From contig NC_091152.1 in NCBI RefSeq assembly GCF_040958095.1, positions 17,950,796 to 18,014,795 on the forward strand: a stretch of 64,000 nucleotides of DNA. Reading direction: 5' to 3'. Both the position numbers and the translations under genes were made by a program. This DNA comes from Procambarus clarkii (taxonomy: Eukaryota > Arthropoda > Malacostraca > Decapoda > Cambaridae). How positions within the stretch are numbered: position 1 is the stretch's first letter; the number at the start of each line of letters is the position of its first letter. Shown here one piece after another: positions 11,845 to 23,560 of the stretch. The notes below the pieces were generated by a model. It saw only the letters and a program-made list of their open reading frames with translations. It was not told the origin of the DNA and did no database searches.

Positions 11845-11882
11845 TATCACACCTGGAGGATGAACCGTCACTATTAGACAGA

Positions 11883-13968
11883 CACTGACAGTAATACAAC
11901 AGTCCACACTGACAGTAATACAACAGTCCACACTGACAGTAATACAACAGTCCACACTGACAGTAATACAACAGTCCACACTGACAGTAATACAACAGTC
12001 CACACTGACAGTAATACAACAGTCCACACTGACAGTAATACAGTCCACACTGACAGTAATACAACAGTCCACACTGACAGTAATACAACAGTCCACACTG
12101 ACAGTAATACAACAGTCCACACTGTCAGTAATACAACAGTCCACACTGACAGTAATACAACAGTCCACACTGACAGTAATACAACAGTCCACACTGACAG
12201 TAATACAACAGTCCACACTGACAGTAATACAGTCCACACTGACCGTAATACAACAGTCCACACTGACAGTAATACAACAGTCCACACTGACAGTAATACA
12301 ACAGTCCACACTGACAGTAATACAACAGTCCACACTGACAGTAATACAACAGTCCACACTGACAGTAATACAACAGTCCACACTGTCAGTAATACAACAG
12401 TCCACACTGACAGTAATACAACAGTCCACACTGACAGTAATACAACAGTCCACACTGACAGTAATACAACAGTCCACACTGACAGTAATACAACAGTCCA
12501 CACTGACAGTAATACAGTCCACACTGACAGTAATACAGTCCACACTGACAGTAATACAACAGTCCACACTGTCAGTAATACAACAGTCCACACTGACAGT
12601 AATACAACAGTCCACACTGACAGTAATACAACAGTCCACACTGACAGTAATACAACAGTCCACACTGACAGTAATACAACAGTCCACACTGACAGTAATA
12701 CAACAGTCCACACTGACAGTAATACAACAGTCCACACTGACAGTAATACAACAGTCCACACTGACAGTAATACAACAGTCCACACTGTCAGTAATACAAC
12801 AGTCCACACTGACAGTAATACAACAGTCCACACTGACAGTAATACAACAGTCCACACTGACAGTAATACAACATTCCACACTGACAGTAATACAGTCCAC
12901 ACTGACAGTAATACAACAGTCCACACTGACAGTAATACAGTCCACACTGACAGTAATACAGTCCACACTGACAGTAATACAACAGTCCACACTGACAGTA
13001 ATACAACAGTCCACACTGACAGTAATACAACAGTCCACACTGACAGTAATACAGTCCACACTGACAGTAATACAACAGTCCACACTGACAGTAATACAGT
13101 CCACACTGACAGTAATACAACAGTCCACACTGACAGTAATACAGTCCACACTGACAGTAATACAGTCCACACTGACAGTAATACAACAGTCCACACTGAC
13201 AGTAATACAACAGTCCACACTGACAGTAATACAACAGTCCACACTGACAGTAATACAACAGTCCACACTGACAGTAATACAACAGTCCACACTGACAGTA
13301 ATACAACAGTCCACACTGACAGTAATACAACAGTCCACACTGACAGTAATACAGTCCACACTGACAGTAATACAGTCCACACTGACAGTAATACAGTCCA
13401 CACTGACAGTAATACAACAGTCCACACTGACAGTAATACAGTCCACACTGACAGTAATACAACAGTCCACACTGACAGTAATACAACAGTCCACACTGAC
13501 AGTAATACAACAGTCCACACTGACAGTAATACAACAGTCCACACTGACAGTAATACAACAGTCCACACTGTCAGTAATACAACAGTCCACACTGACAGTA
13601 ATACAGTCCACACTGACAGTAATACAACAGTCCACACTGACAGTAATACAACAGTCCACACTGACAGTAATACAACAGTCCACACTGTCAGTAATACAAC
13701 AGTCCACACTGACAGTAATACAACAGTCCACACTGACAGTAATACAACAGTCCACACTGACAGTAATACAACAGTCCACACTGACAGTAATACAACAGTC
13801 CACACTGACAGTAATACAGCAGTCCACACTGACAGTAATACAACAGTCCACACTGACAGTAATACAACAGTCCACACTGACAGTAATACAACAGTCCACA
13901 CTGACAGTAATACAACAGTCCACACTGACAGTAATACAACAGTCCACACTGACAGTAATACAACAGTC
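11883..13968. repeat. Minisatellite, 24-bp (and 21-bp) unit, about 88 copies
   Basis: Unit ACTGACAGTAATACAACAGT plus CCAC, with a 21-bp deletion variant lacking ACA. It begins 31 bp upstream of the gene B exon 1 acceptor side, in the presumed 5' UTR intron. The minus strand is open in all frames; not a gene. Confidence 0.98.
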
Positions 13969-14035
13969 CCTAACCCGTGTTACATTATGATCAGTAATTA
14001 TTGAGTGATTAGTAGTAAATATAGCGTGTATTTAC

Positions 14036-14150
14036 CTGTAAGAGAGAGCAGCGTCTGGTGGCGAGGGAGAGCTGCGACACACGACCTTCCACAGGGAGCT
14101 GCAGACCAGCACTGACCACCTGTTGACAAGGTCGACCACCACCACCATCC
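14036..14150 (-). other. Candidate 5' UTR exon of gene B
   Basis: Unique, non-repeat sequence between two arrays. On the minus strand it ends in CTTACAG followed by GTAAATA, a plausible 5' splice site. Gene B exon 1 begins with an acceptor eight bases before its ATG, so a non-coding exon is expected upstream. Nothing else supports this particular piece. No promoter motif was identified. Confidence 0.25.
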
Positions 14151-14169
14151 TCCCTCCTGACCTTGATCC

Positions 14170-15931
14170 CTAGTGTTCTGTGGCAGGTTATGGTTAGTGG
14201 ACGGTGGCTAGTGTTCTGTGGCAGGTTAGTGGACGGTGGCTAGTGTTCTGTGGCAGGTTAGTGGACGGTGGCTAGTGTTCTGTGGCAGGTTAGTGGACGG
14301 TGGCTAGTGTTCTGTGGCAGGTTAGTGGACGGTGGCTAGTGTTCTGTGGCAGGTTAGTGGACGGTGGCTAGTGTTCTGTGGCAGGTTAGTGGACGGTGGC
14401 TAGTGTTCTGTGGCAGGTTAGTGGACGGTGGCTGGTGTTCTGTGGCAGGTTAGTGGACGGTGGCTAGTGTTCTGTGGCAGGTTAGTGGACGGTGGCTAGT
14501 GTTCTGTGGCAGGTTAGTGAACGGTGGCTAGTGTTCTGTGGCAGGTTAGTGGACGGTGGCTAGTGTTCTGTGGCAGGTTAGTGGACGGTGGCTAGTGTTC
14601 TGTGGCAGGTTAGTGGACGGTGGCTGGTGTTCTGTGGCAGGTTAGTGGACGGTGGCTAGTGTTCTGTGGCAGGTTAGTGGACGGTGGCTAGTGTTCTGTG
14701 GCAGGTTAGTGGACGGTGGCTAGTGTTCTGTGGCAGGTTAGTGGACGGTGGCTAGTGTTCTGTGGCAGGTTAGTGGACGGTGGCTAGTGTTCTGTGGCAG
14801 GTTAGTGGACGGTGGCTAGTGTTCTGTGGCAGGTTAGTGGACGGTGGCTGGTGTTCTGTGGCAGGTTAGTGGACGGTGGCTGGTGTTCTGTGGCAGGTTA
14901 GTGGACGGTGGCTAGTGTTCTGTGGCAGGTTAGTGGACGGTGGCTGGTGTTCTGTGGCAGGTTAGTGGACGGTGGCTGGTGTTCTGTGGCAGGTTAGTGG
15001 ACGGTGGCTAGTGTTCTGTGGCAGGTTAGTGGACGGTGGCTGGTGTTCTGTGGCAGGTTAGTGGACGGTGGCTGGTGTTCTGTGGCAGGTTAGTGGACGG
15101 TGGCTGGTGTTCTGTGGCAGGTTAGTGGACGGTGGCTAGTGTTCTGTGGCAGGTTAGTGGACGGTGGCTAGTGTTCTGTGGCAGGTTAGTGGACGGTGGC
15201 TAGTGTTCTGTGGCAGGTTAGTGGACGGTGGCTGGTGTTCTGTGGCAGGTTAGTGGACGGTGGCTGGTGTTCTGTGGCAGGTTAGTGGACGGTGGCTGGT
15301 GTTCTGTGGCAGGTTAGTGGACGGTGGCTAGTGTTCTGTGGCAGGTTAGTGGACGGTGGCTAGTGTTCTGTGGCAGGTTAGTGGACGGTGGCTAGTGTTC
15401 TGTGGCAGGTTATGGTTAGTGGACGGTGGCTAGTGTTCTGTGGCAGGTTAGTGGACGGTGGCTAGTGTTCTGTGGCAGGTTATGGTTAGTGGACGGTGGC
15501 TAGTGTTCTGTGGCAGGTTAGTGGACGGTGACTAGTGTTCTGTGGCAGGTTAGTGGACGGTGGCTAGTGTTCTGTGGCAGGTTATGGTTAGTGGACGGTG
15601 GCTAGTGTTCTGTGGCAGGTTAGTGGACGGTGGCTAGTTTTCTGTGGCAGGTTAGTGGACGGTGGCTAGTGTTGTGTGGCAGGTTATGGGTAGTGGACGG
15701 TGGCTAGTGTTCTGTGGCAGGTTAGTGGACGGTGGCTAGTGTTCTGTGGCAGGTTATGGGTAGTGGACGGTGGCTAGTGTTCTGTGGCAGGTTAGTGGAC
15801 GGTGGCTAGTGTTCTGTGGCAGGTTAGTGGACGGTGGCTAGTGTTCTGTGGCAGGTTAGTGGACGGTGGCTAGTGTTCTGTGGCAGGTTATGGTTAGTGG
15901 ACGGTGGCTAGTGTTCTGTGGCAGGTTATGG
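14170..15931. repeat. Minisatellite, 32-bp unit, about 55 copies
   Basis: Unit CTAGTGTTCTGTGGCAGGTT plus AGTGGACGGTGG, with longer AGGTTATGGTTAGTGG variants at both ends. Intergenic, upstream of gene B. Confidence 0.98.
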
Positions 15932-16022
15932 GTCGTGACTGGAGACCGGAGCTGAGACAGACTTTGAGGCTAAATATATCACCGAGAACTGGTTTACCAT
16001 TATAGGAAAAGTTCCTCGTCCC

Positions 16023-16393
16023 ACCTGTGGTCCTCACCTGTGGTCCTCCACCTGTGGTCCCTACCTGTGGTCCCCACCTTTGGTCCCCACCTGTGGTCCC
16101 CACCTGTGGTCCTCCACCTGTGGTCCTCCACCTGTGGTCCCCCACCTGTGGTCCTCCACCTGTGGTCCTCCACCTGTGGTCATCCACCTGTGGTCCTCCA
16201 CCTGTGGTCCTCCACCTGTGGTCCTCCACCTGTGGTCCCCCACCTGTGGTCCCCCACCTGTGGTCCTCCACCTGTGGTCCCCCACCTGTGGTCCACCACC
16301 TGTGGTCCCCCACCTGTGGTCCTCCACCTGTGGTCCTCCACCTGTGGTCCTCCACCTGTGGTCCACCACCTGTGGTCCCCACCTGTGGTCCCC
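16023..16393. repeat. Minisatellite, 14-bp unit, about 26 copies
   Basis: Unit CACCTGTGGTCCTC with CCC and CAC variants. Open frames on both strands follow from composition. Confidence 0.97.
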
Positions 16394-16713
16394 AACTGTG
16401 CTGGACCAACCTTGTCACTGAGAAACAGTTAAGGACATGGTTCACGTTGGAGGTGTCGGGTAAGAGGGCCGCCGCCGCCTCACTCACCAGGGTAAAGGTG
16501 TTTACCACTGCAGGAAGGTGCGAGTGTGTGAGACACCTCGGACTCCTCCAGGCCAGCCACCGGTCTTCCCCACACTGCCACCCACTACAGTTGCCTCACT
16601 CCACGACAACTTTTTGCTGCTAGGTGAACAGGAGCAGCGGACTCCAGGCGCCCATATTCCTCCTAGTGTTAAGACCTCTCGCTGCACGCCTTAAAGATAG
16701 CAACAGTTTATCT
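16394..16713. other. No gene seen
   Basis: Unique GC-richer sequence with short open frames on both strands. I recognise no domain in them. Confidence 0.45.
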
Positions 16714-17070
16714 TTATCCCTGTATCCGGCCATCCATCCATATATCCAGAGGAGTCGGTCGGCCGAGCGGACAGCACACTGGACTTGTGATCCTGTGGTC
16801 CCGGGATCGATCCTGGGCGCCGGCGAGAAACAATGGGCAGAGTTTCTTTCACCCTGATGCCCCTGTTACCTAGCAGTAAAATAGGTACCTGGGTGTTAGT
16901 CAGCTGTCACGGGCTGCTTCCTGGGGGTGGAGGCCTGGTCGAGGACCGGGCCGCGGGGACACTAAAGCCCCGAAATCATCTCAAGATAACCTCCATTCAT
17001 CCATCCATATATCTATCCATCCATCCATTCATCCATATATCCATCCATTCATCCATCAATTCATCCAGCA
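16714..17070 (+). repeat. SINE (tRNA Ser/Leu-type head) flanked by ATCC microsatellites
   Basis: SINE at 16752-16993, the same family and plus-strand orientation: GGTCGGCCGAGCGG head, GGGATCGATCC B box, common body, CCGGGCCGCGGGGACACTAA tail. (ATCC)n tracts lie on both sides (16725-16750 and 16996-17065), so it inserted into, or duplicated, an ATCC repeat. Confidence 0.85.
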
Positions 17071-18225
17071 ATGGGTGATGTAAAAAGGGATTTCGATGTG
17101 GATTTAAAATATAACTTCAAAATAGTCTAAGCAGAGCCCAGGAACGTTGTATACCATACAAATTGAACTGATCGAATACTAATGACCTAAAATGGATAAC
17201 AAAGGATCTGAAGAATTCTTTCTGCTTTATAGGTAGAAAGAGAGCGTGGTACACAACGATTAAAAATGGGGAAGTAAGTTTAGAATAGGAATTTGTACAA
17301 CTGGTTAGAAATGTTAAAAAAAAGAGATAAGGAGGACAAAAAGAAACTCTGAAGTTCGTATAGCAGGGCAAGCAAAGACAAATCCTAAAGGTTTTTTCAG
17401 TTATATCGAACAAAGATTAGAGAAAGGATAGGTCCATTAAAAACTGGGACAGGTCAGATAACGGATAATGACGAGGAGATGAGTGGTATTTTAATAAATA
17501 TTTTATCTCTGTATTTACTAAAGAAGAACTTAACTCTATGCTTTCAGTCGAACACGTCTATGTGGGTGGGGACGAGGACAGGTTAACCAGTTTAACAGTT
17601 ACCAGGGAGGATGTTATTAAAAAAAATAGTGAAACTCAAACCAAACAAATCCCCAGGGCCAGACGAAGTGTTTGCCAGGGTGCTTAAAGAATGCAAAGAG
17701 GAGCTTTGTGATCCATTGTCTACCATATTTAATAAATCATTAGTCAGGCAGAGTGCCAGAGTCATGGAAGGTAGCTAATGTGGTACCAATTTTTAAGAAA
17801 GGAGATAGATCACTTGCGTCAAACTATCGGCCAATTAGCCTAACGTCTATTGTGGGAAAGTTACTTGAATCGATAATTGCAAATATGATTCGTCTTCATC
17901 TTGAAAAACCTAAATTAATAAATGATTCACAACATGGTTTTACAAATGGCCGTTCATGTTTAACAAATTTGCTGTCATTTTATTCCGGCATAATTGAGGC
18001 AGTTGATAGTGGTAAGGATTGTGATATTGTGTACCTTAACTTTAGCAAAGCTTTTGATACAGTGCCACATGAAAGACTGATTAAAAAGATAGAGGCTCAT
18101 GGTATTGGGGGTGCTATATTAAGTAAGATTAGGGCATGGCTATACGAAAGGAAACAGATAGTGTAAATGGGGTTAAGTCAGACTGGGAAAATGTTGAAAG
18201 TGGAGTTCATCAAGGCTCTGTCCTG
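17071..18225 (+). pseudogene. LINE RT fragment, CR1-like family
   Basis: Decayed upstream part, then an open stretch 17753-18166 with PESWKVANVVPIFKKGDR, NYRPISLTSIVGK, QHGFTNGRSC and FSKAFDTVPHERL, which are RT blocks. The same family recurs at 37400-39610. It breaks off in the GxPQGSVLG block at an inverted-repeat junction (18202-18247). Confidence 0.85.
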
Positions 18226-18247
18226 GGACAGAGCCTTGATGAACTCC
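18202..18247. repeat. 22-bp perfect inverted repeat, 2-bp spacer
   Basis: Arms 18202-18223 and 18226-18247 are exact reverse complements, with spacer TG. A shorter 8-bp repeat of the same centre follows at about 18252-18269. It sits at the boundary of two different LINE fragments. Confidence 0.95.
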
Positions 18248-18273
18248 AAGCTCTGTCCTGGGACAGAGATCCT

Positions 18274-18900
18274 GGGACAAAGGACCCAACCAAAACTGCT
18301 CCACAGCCACATCAGGAGGAAAACAGCAGTGAAGGAACACGTGATGAAACTGAGAAAAGGGAAGAACGGATACACAGAATGACAAGGGGGTGTGTGAAGA
18401 ACTCAACAAGAGATTCCAGGAGGTCTTCACAATAGAACAAGGAAAAGCCCCTGTACTAGATGAGGAGGAGGCAAACCAAGCAACCTTGGTGGAATTTGAC
18501 CTCTCCAGTGATGAGGTCAAAAGGAATCTGTTGGAGCTGAATGTGACTAAAGGCTGTTGGGCCTGACAGAATCTCACTACGGATACTAAAAGAAGGTGCA
18601 GAAGCACTAAGTGTGCCACTCTTTATGGTGCATAACAGGTCACTGGAAACAGGAGACCTACCGGAAAGCTGGAAGACAGCCAATGCAGTCTCAATATACA
18701 AAAAATGTGACAGACAAGATGCACTGAACTACAGGTCAGTTTCCCTAACTTGTATACCATGCAAGGAGATGGAGAAGATTGTGAGGAAAAGACTCGTAGA
18801 GCATCTGGAGGGAAACAGTTTTGTAACGCATCACCAACATGGGTTCAGGGATGGTAAATCGTGATTCACAGGTTTAACAGAATTCTATGACAAAACATGT
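18274..18900 (+). pseudogene. Second LINE RT fragment
   Basis: Starts at KLLHSHIRRKT, the same region as in the LINEs at 50687 and 58400, and continues to QHGFRDG. Broken by stops and frameshifts. It ends in an AT-rich stretch. Confidence 0.8.
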
Positions 18901-18959
18901 ACTTTTTTAATTAAAAAAAATGTATTTATTATTGTTTATTTAATTTATTTAAAACGTCT

Positions 18960-19557
18960 AATCTACGAGAGGAGTTCTCCCTCCCCAGTGTCAAAAGCAG
19001 AATTAAAGAACTGAATGCTAAGCTTGCAATTAAGATAGCCATAGCCAGAGATCGCAATTATAATGATATTGCCAAGAAAAAACTGAGTTCTGTGCAATTT
19101 ACAGGAGGAAACAGGAGAAGCAAATATGGCATCACAGATCAGTCTGCTACCTCGAAGAACTTCACCTGATTGAGCAAGCCCGTGAGCTCCTGCCTGTAGA
19201 GAGGTTACCTCCCTGGGAGAATGACTCATTTAGAATTATCATCAATGAAATGACAACGAAAAAGTCCAGCATGATACCACAAGAAATGAGGCACAAGTAT
19301 CTCGAGGATATTTATAAAGAAGCCGGAGATGAATTCGACCAAATCTACACTGATGGGTCATCTAATCCTGTCAATGGCAGGGCTGGTGCAGCATACACGG
19401 TAATTAGGAATAATGCTTTACAATGCAGAAAAGAAGGAAAAGCATGTATTGAGAACTTTGCCTCCTCAACGCAAGCAGAACTAACTGCCATTGTTATGGC
19501 GTTCAGATTCGTAGAACGAAACACTATTGGTGCAGTGATCTGCACTGATTCAAAAGC
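18960..19557 (+). pseudogene. LINE RNase H domain, first half
   Basis: RT-thumb remnant, then an RNase H domain with DQIYTDGSSNP, STQAELTAIVMAF and CTDSKAY. Interrupted at 19557; the second half resumes near 20690. Confidence 0.85.
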
Positions 19558-20690
19558 ATATTATTGTTGTCGTTGTTCGTCCTTCCTTTGCGACAAACCA
19601 ACCCAAAACCCGGAGAATGCTTATTTTTACCAGGAGATCACCCTGGGCTCTTTTGGCTGTTGAAGAGGGGCTCAACGTCACACGTTTAGGGGATGCAGCT
19701 GCAACACTTAGCCTCGTTGTCACGTGCACAGACCCACTCGAGCCGCTGTGACTCCCCACTCTCTCCTTATGTGGTATGATCTCCTCAATCCCCTTTGTTT
19801 TATTATTATTATTCCGTTCTACCCTGTCCACAGTTGTGGTTCTTGGTTCTTTCTCTTTCTCTCTCTACATGCTGTGAGAGTGGACTCCCCCGTTTGGGCT
19901 GGTCCATGCTTCGCCTTGCCCGGCGGCTCCTCACTCTGGGAGCGGTCCTCCGCCGCCGGTCAGTTGGCTCCAGGCGGTCGACGGGAGAGGACATGCTGCT
20001 CGTCCCTCCAGCTGTCTCTCTCATCTCCGTCCTCTTATTTAGGCTTCCTGCCTTACCAAAACATGTCTAACGTATCAATAAACATTCGCTACGATCGCTG
20101 GGCACACGATCAATTACCGGCAATCACGGTAAACTGGCTAAATTTGGGCTTACCACAAAAAGATGTCATGCAGGGCGCTCTCTGACGGGGCGGTGACATT
20201 CAGGGTACCTCAGGCCACCCACAGAACTGCCTTAACTGTCCCCTCAACACCTTCTGCAGTTCCTGACTTGAGCTGGCACGCCTCCTAACTTATTCCTCAG
20301 TTGAGACGTCTGTCCACTTCCTTCCTCTTGAAGGTATATCAACTAGGGGTTCCTCTCTAACAGGAGCAAACACGGAGTGCAGCTTCCCCCCCCCCCCCGA
20401 TTTCTTCACCTCAAGTGGCTCAAGCTCCTCTCAAGCGAGCCTCACACCTCCACCAAATTATCCACATCTCATAACCAGTCATTTCTCTATATCCTGATTC
20501 ACTGCCCATATTCTTAAATTGTCTGTCTAATTTACTCAATCTTTTTATGTATGTATCTTCATGTCTACACTTTTGCGACCTCTTATTCAGGTCAGGTCTT
20601 GCTGAATAACTCTCAAGGGGGAGACTCGTTTCTCCTGCAGGCTGAGATCATAAAAAACAGCACTACAAAGTCTAAGTAAAAATCGGGCAG
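19558..20690. mobile_element. Unclassified insertion of about 1.1 kb in a LINE
   Basis: Sequence foreign to the LINE splits RNase H between CTDSKAY and SLSKNRAEK. It contains an AATAAA at about 20073 and a C run at about 20388, with no coding domain that I recognise. Possibly a solo LTR, but I could not define TG..CA ends or a clean target duplication. Confidence 0.5.
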
Positions 20691-21451
20691 AAAAATCTTG
20701 CGATAGTCGCTGAGATCAAGAGAGCTGTGAGAGTACTTACCAATCAGGGAAGAGTCATCAAGTTTCTGTGGATCTCCTCCCATGTTGGAATATGTGGGAA
20801 TGAACGAGCAGATGTGCTGGCTGCTGAAGGCGCTGAAGGAGACCGTATTGAATACTTCATACCCAAGACTCTACTACAAATTAGAAGTATTGTCAGGCAA
20901 CATCACCGTGACAAGGTAACTGAGGAAAGGAGGATAGAAGCACAAACCAGTGAATCTATACGATGGTACAACATGGTTGCTGCTGGCAATCCCAATCATT
21001 ATGGCCGAAGAGGAGGAGGACGAGGGAGAGAATCAGTAATAGCGAGAATCCGTCTTGGATACAAATATCCATGGAGATTTGGAATGGAAACAACAGTTGA
21101 TCAGCGAAGTTGCAGAATCTGTGGTGAGAGTGATGGACACCGCCTTGACCACTATCTACGTGAATGTGAACACCTGAGAGACATTAGGAATATGTGTAGA
21201 ATAATAAACCCCACATTGTTTGAGTTAGGAAAACACTATTTGTCAAATATTGATACTGTTCTTAAAAGATTTCCCCATTTTGCACCCGCAAGATAAAGTA
21301 AGGTTTTAAGGGTTGACGAATGTTTATCTTCTTGTTTGATAAGCTGTTCCCTTGAGACAGTTAAGCATGTCCCAGCTGTGTCTGGGTACAAGTGACAGGA
21401 TGAACAACTCAGCGGGTTTTCTTCCTATTGGGGAGTGTTGTACATGCTGCT
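20691..21451 (+). pseudogene. LINE RNase H second half and C-terminal zinc motif
   Basis: Open stretch 20727-21293: LWISSHVGICGNERADVLAA (RNase H end), then RLGYKYPWRFG and CRICGE..HYLRECEHLRDIR, the Cys/His C-terminal motif of these LINEs, ending at a stop. It continues into the 3' UTR. Together with 18960-19557 it forms one element. Confidence 0.88.
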
Positions 21452-21665
21452 ATGGCGGTGTGTCCACTCACAGGATGAGTGGCGCTGCCCAATACTGTCA
21501 CTATGGCGGTGTGTCCACTCACAGGATGAGTGGCGCTGCCCAATACTGTCACTATGGTGGTGTGTCCACTCACAGGATGAGTGGCGCTGCCCAATACTGT
21601 CACTATGGCGGTGTGTCCACTCACAGGATGAGTGGCGCTGCCCAATAAACTCGCCCCTCGGGGCA
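21452..21665. repeat. 51-bp tandem repeat in LINE 3' UTR, about 4 copies
   Basis: Unit starts CTATGGCGGTGTGTCCACTC and is 51 bp. The last copy runs into CAATAAACTCGCCCCTCGG, so an AATAAA signal ends the element. A multiple of three, hence open frames. Confidence 0.9.
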
Positions 21666-22057
21666 AAATTTAATTTATGTACAAAACAGGAACCCTAATA
21701 CCTTCATATGTTAGTGCGTTTAGGGGACACAATTTAGCTTTACATAAGGTGCAAGTGTGAGATTTATGTGTGTGTGTTCACATGTGTCTCCAACGTTCAT
21801 GCTACAGTATTTGTGCCTCTGCCTATTGTTCCGTGTCATTTTTAGTGGTATATAGTGTTATTTTTGCTGTCTACATTCACGTATGGTTTTCTCTTTACTT
21901 ATAACTACGCCTAGCTTTTGAAAGGCGACTCCAAGTCTGTTTAAGGCAGTCTGAATATTCTTACACAGGTTCCTTGTATAAACATTTCATCAGCATTTAA
22001 TGGCCGTGATCCTCACAGGACGTTCCTGATGCTATTCTGTTCATTAATACGTTAAAT
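21666..22057. other. No gene seen
   Basis: AT-rich intergenic sequence; nothing recognised. Confidence 0.5.
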
Positions 22058-22160
22058 GGATGGGGCGTCCAACAGCCTGGTTGATCAGTCCAGCAACCAG
22101 GAGGCCTGGTCGACGACCGGGCCGCGGGGACGCTAAGCCCCGGAAGCACCTCAAGGTGTT
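22058..22160 (+). repeat. LINE 3'-end fragment
   Basis: CAACAGCCTGGTTGATCAGT ... GACCGGGCCGCGGGGACGCT resembles both the LINE tail repeated at 61991-63310 and the tail of the SINEs, linking the two. Confidence 0.65.
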
Positions 22161-22325
22161 GAATATATATACCTTCGCGAATTTTCTGCCACTAAAGCAG
22201 ATTACTTGTTGTATAGGATGACTTTAGCATCCAGAAAAGGAGGATATTTTAAATACAATTACCAGGTGGCGTGGGTAGTTTGATACAGCTGCCCCGCGTC
22301 CAGACGCCCTCACACCGGTCTCCGA

Positions 22326-22567
22326 GGTTATCTTGAGGTTATCTTGAGATGATTTCGGGGCTTTAGTGTCCCCGCGGCCCGGTCTTCACCCCCAGGAAGC
22401 AGCCCGTGACAGCTGACTAACTTCCAGGTACCTATTTACTGCTAGGTAACAGGAGCATCATGGTGAAAGAAACTCTGCCCATTGTTTCTCGCCGGCGCCC
22501 GGGATTGAACCCGGGACCACAGGATCACGCGTCCAGTGCTCTATCCGCTCAGCCACCGGCTCCCTGC
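22326..22567 (-). repeat. SINE with Ser/Leu-type tRNA head
   Basis: Same family as at 2602-2847. Minus-strand head with GCTGAGCGGATAGAGCACTG and GGGTTCAATCCC; body and CGGGGACACTAAAGCC tail intact. Confidence 0.88.
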
Positions 22568-22999
22568 AGAGGACATGGGGAATTTGCTCGTTTTCTGTAT
22601 AGCTAGAGCGGCATTAGTGTGGAGTGTATTTATGTAATATAAATGGTTAAAGGTGTTGACATGAATGGAGTAAATTATAATGAAGCATCTTGTAATATTA
22701 ATGTATGATAAAGTGGGCCGTGACCACATAACTTCCGCACTCTAAATATTGCTGACTTTAAACACCTCCAGTCCTGGCCGCGTTTACTATAAAGAATTAA
22801 TAAGTCACTAGAGCAAATATTTAACATTAACCACCTGAATAGCTCCCCCCCCCCACCCCCCAGTTCGGGTCAGCAGGCCTTGATAGTAATGGTGAGCTCT
22901 GCACCTGGTGTCCGCCACTCGCACTAACCGTGCTTGTTGCACGTCTATGTGTTGATGCCTTACTTGGTGCGGGGTCCGGGGCAAAACCTGGGAATGCCC
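22568..22999. other. No gene seen
   Basis: Intergenic sequence with a C-rich run at about 22846-22861. Confidence 0.5.
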
Positions 23000-23560
23000 T
23001 TGTTAATGTGCTACATATCCAGATGAGGGATTTTGTAAGTCTACAACTTTACGGGTGAGGCGAGATGTGGGGAAATTCCGGCAGGAGTGCATCTTTCTAG
23101 ATTCCATGGGCAGTTGTGAAGGCAAATCCTTCACCCTGGCCTTGTGGGGCAGGTGCAGTGAAAATGATTAGTGTTAATCTCGAAGACTTATGTAGTAGTG
23201 CGAAACGCATCTTTTTAAATGTCGAAATGTGTACTGATGAGGCTCTCTGGGCGTTTTGGGAAGGTGCTGGACATTCGTTGGAACAGGATTACCTCCTGAC
23301 CTGTGAAGTGTTTATTCCAAGGAAGCCAAGCGCTACAGGTGCCCCCTTGTACGGGGAGTACCCTCTTCAGTGTCGGTGTTTACTCTCCACAGAGTGTATT
23401 GTGTTCAGCCCCGGACGTGTTATCGGTGTGGAGTCTCGGGGCACGTTGCCGCGGCTTGTCTGGTGGACGCGGCAGATCGGGTAAATGTCATCAGAGAATC
23501 TGACTTTGTGCCGCTGAAGACTCCCGGTGTTCAGGTCCGGTGACGGGCGACGAAGGGTCT
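23000..23560 (+). pseudogene. Retroelement gag/ORF1-like fragment with zinc knuckle
   Basis: The plus strand reads CYRCGVSGHVAAAC at 23418-23459, a perfect CX2CX4HX4C knuckle, followed by a short open tail. The upstream frame is damaged. Typical of a retrotransposon nucleocapsid or LINE ORF1. Confidence 0.65.

Noticed and set aside
9969..13949. Repeat proteins of 639 and 728 codons
   Set aside because: 21-bp and 24-bp arrays whose period is a multiple of three; no stop by chance.
3282..13968. CRISPR-like array of 21-24-bp direct repeats
   Set aside because: Repeats are head to tail with no unique spacers, and the DNA is eukaryotic.
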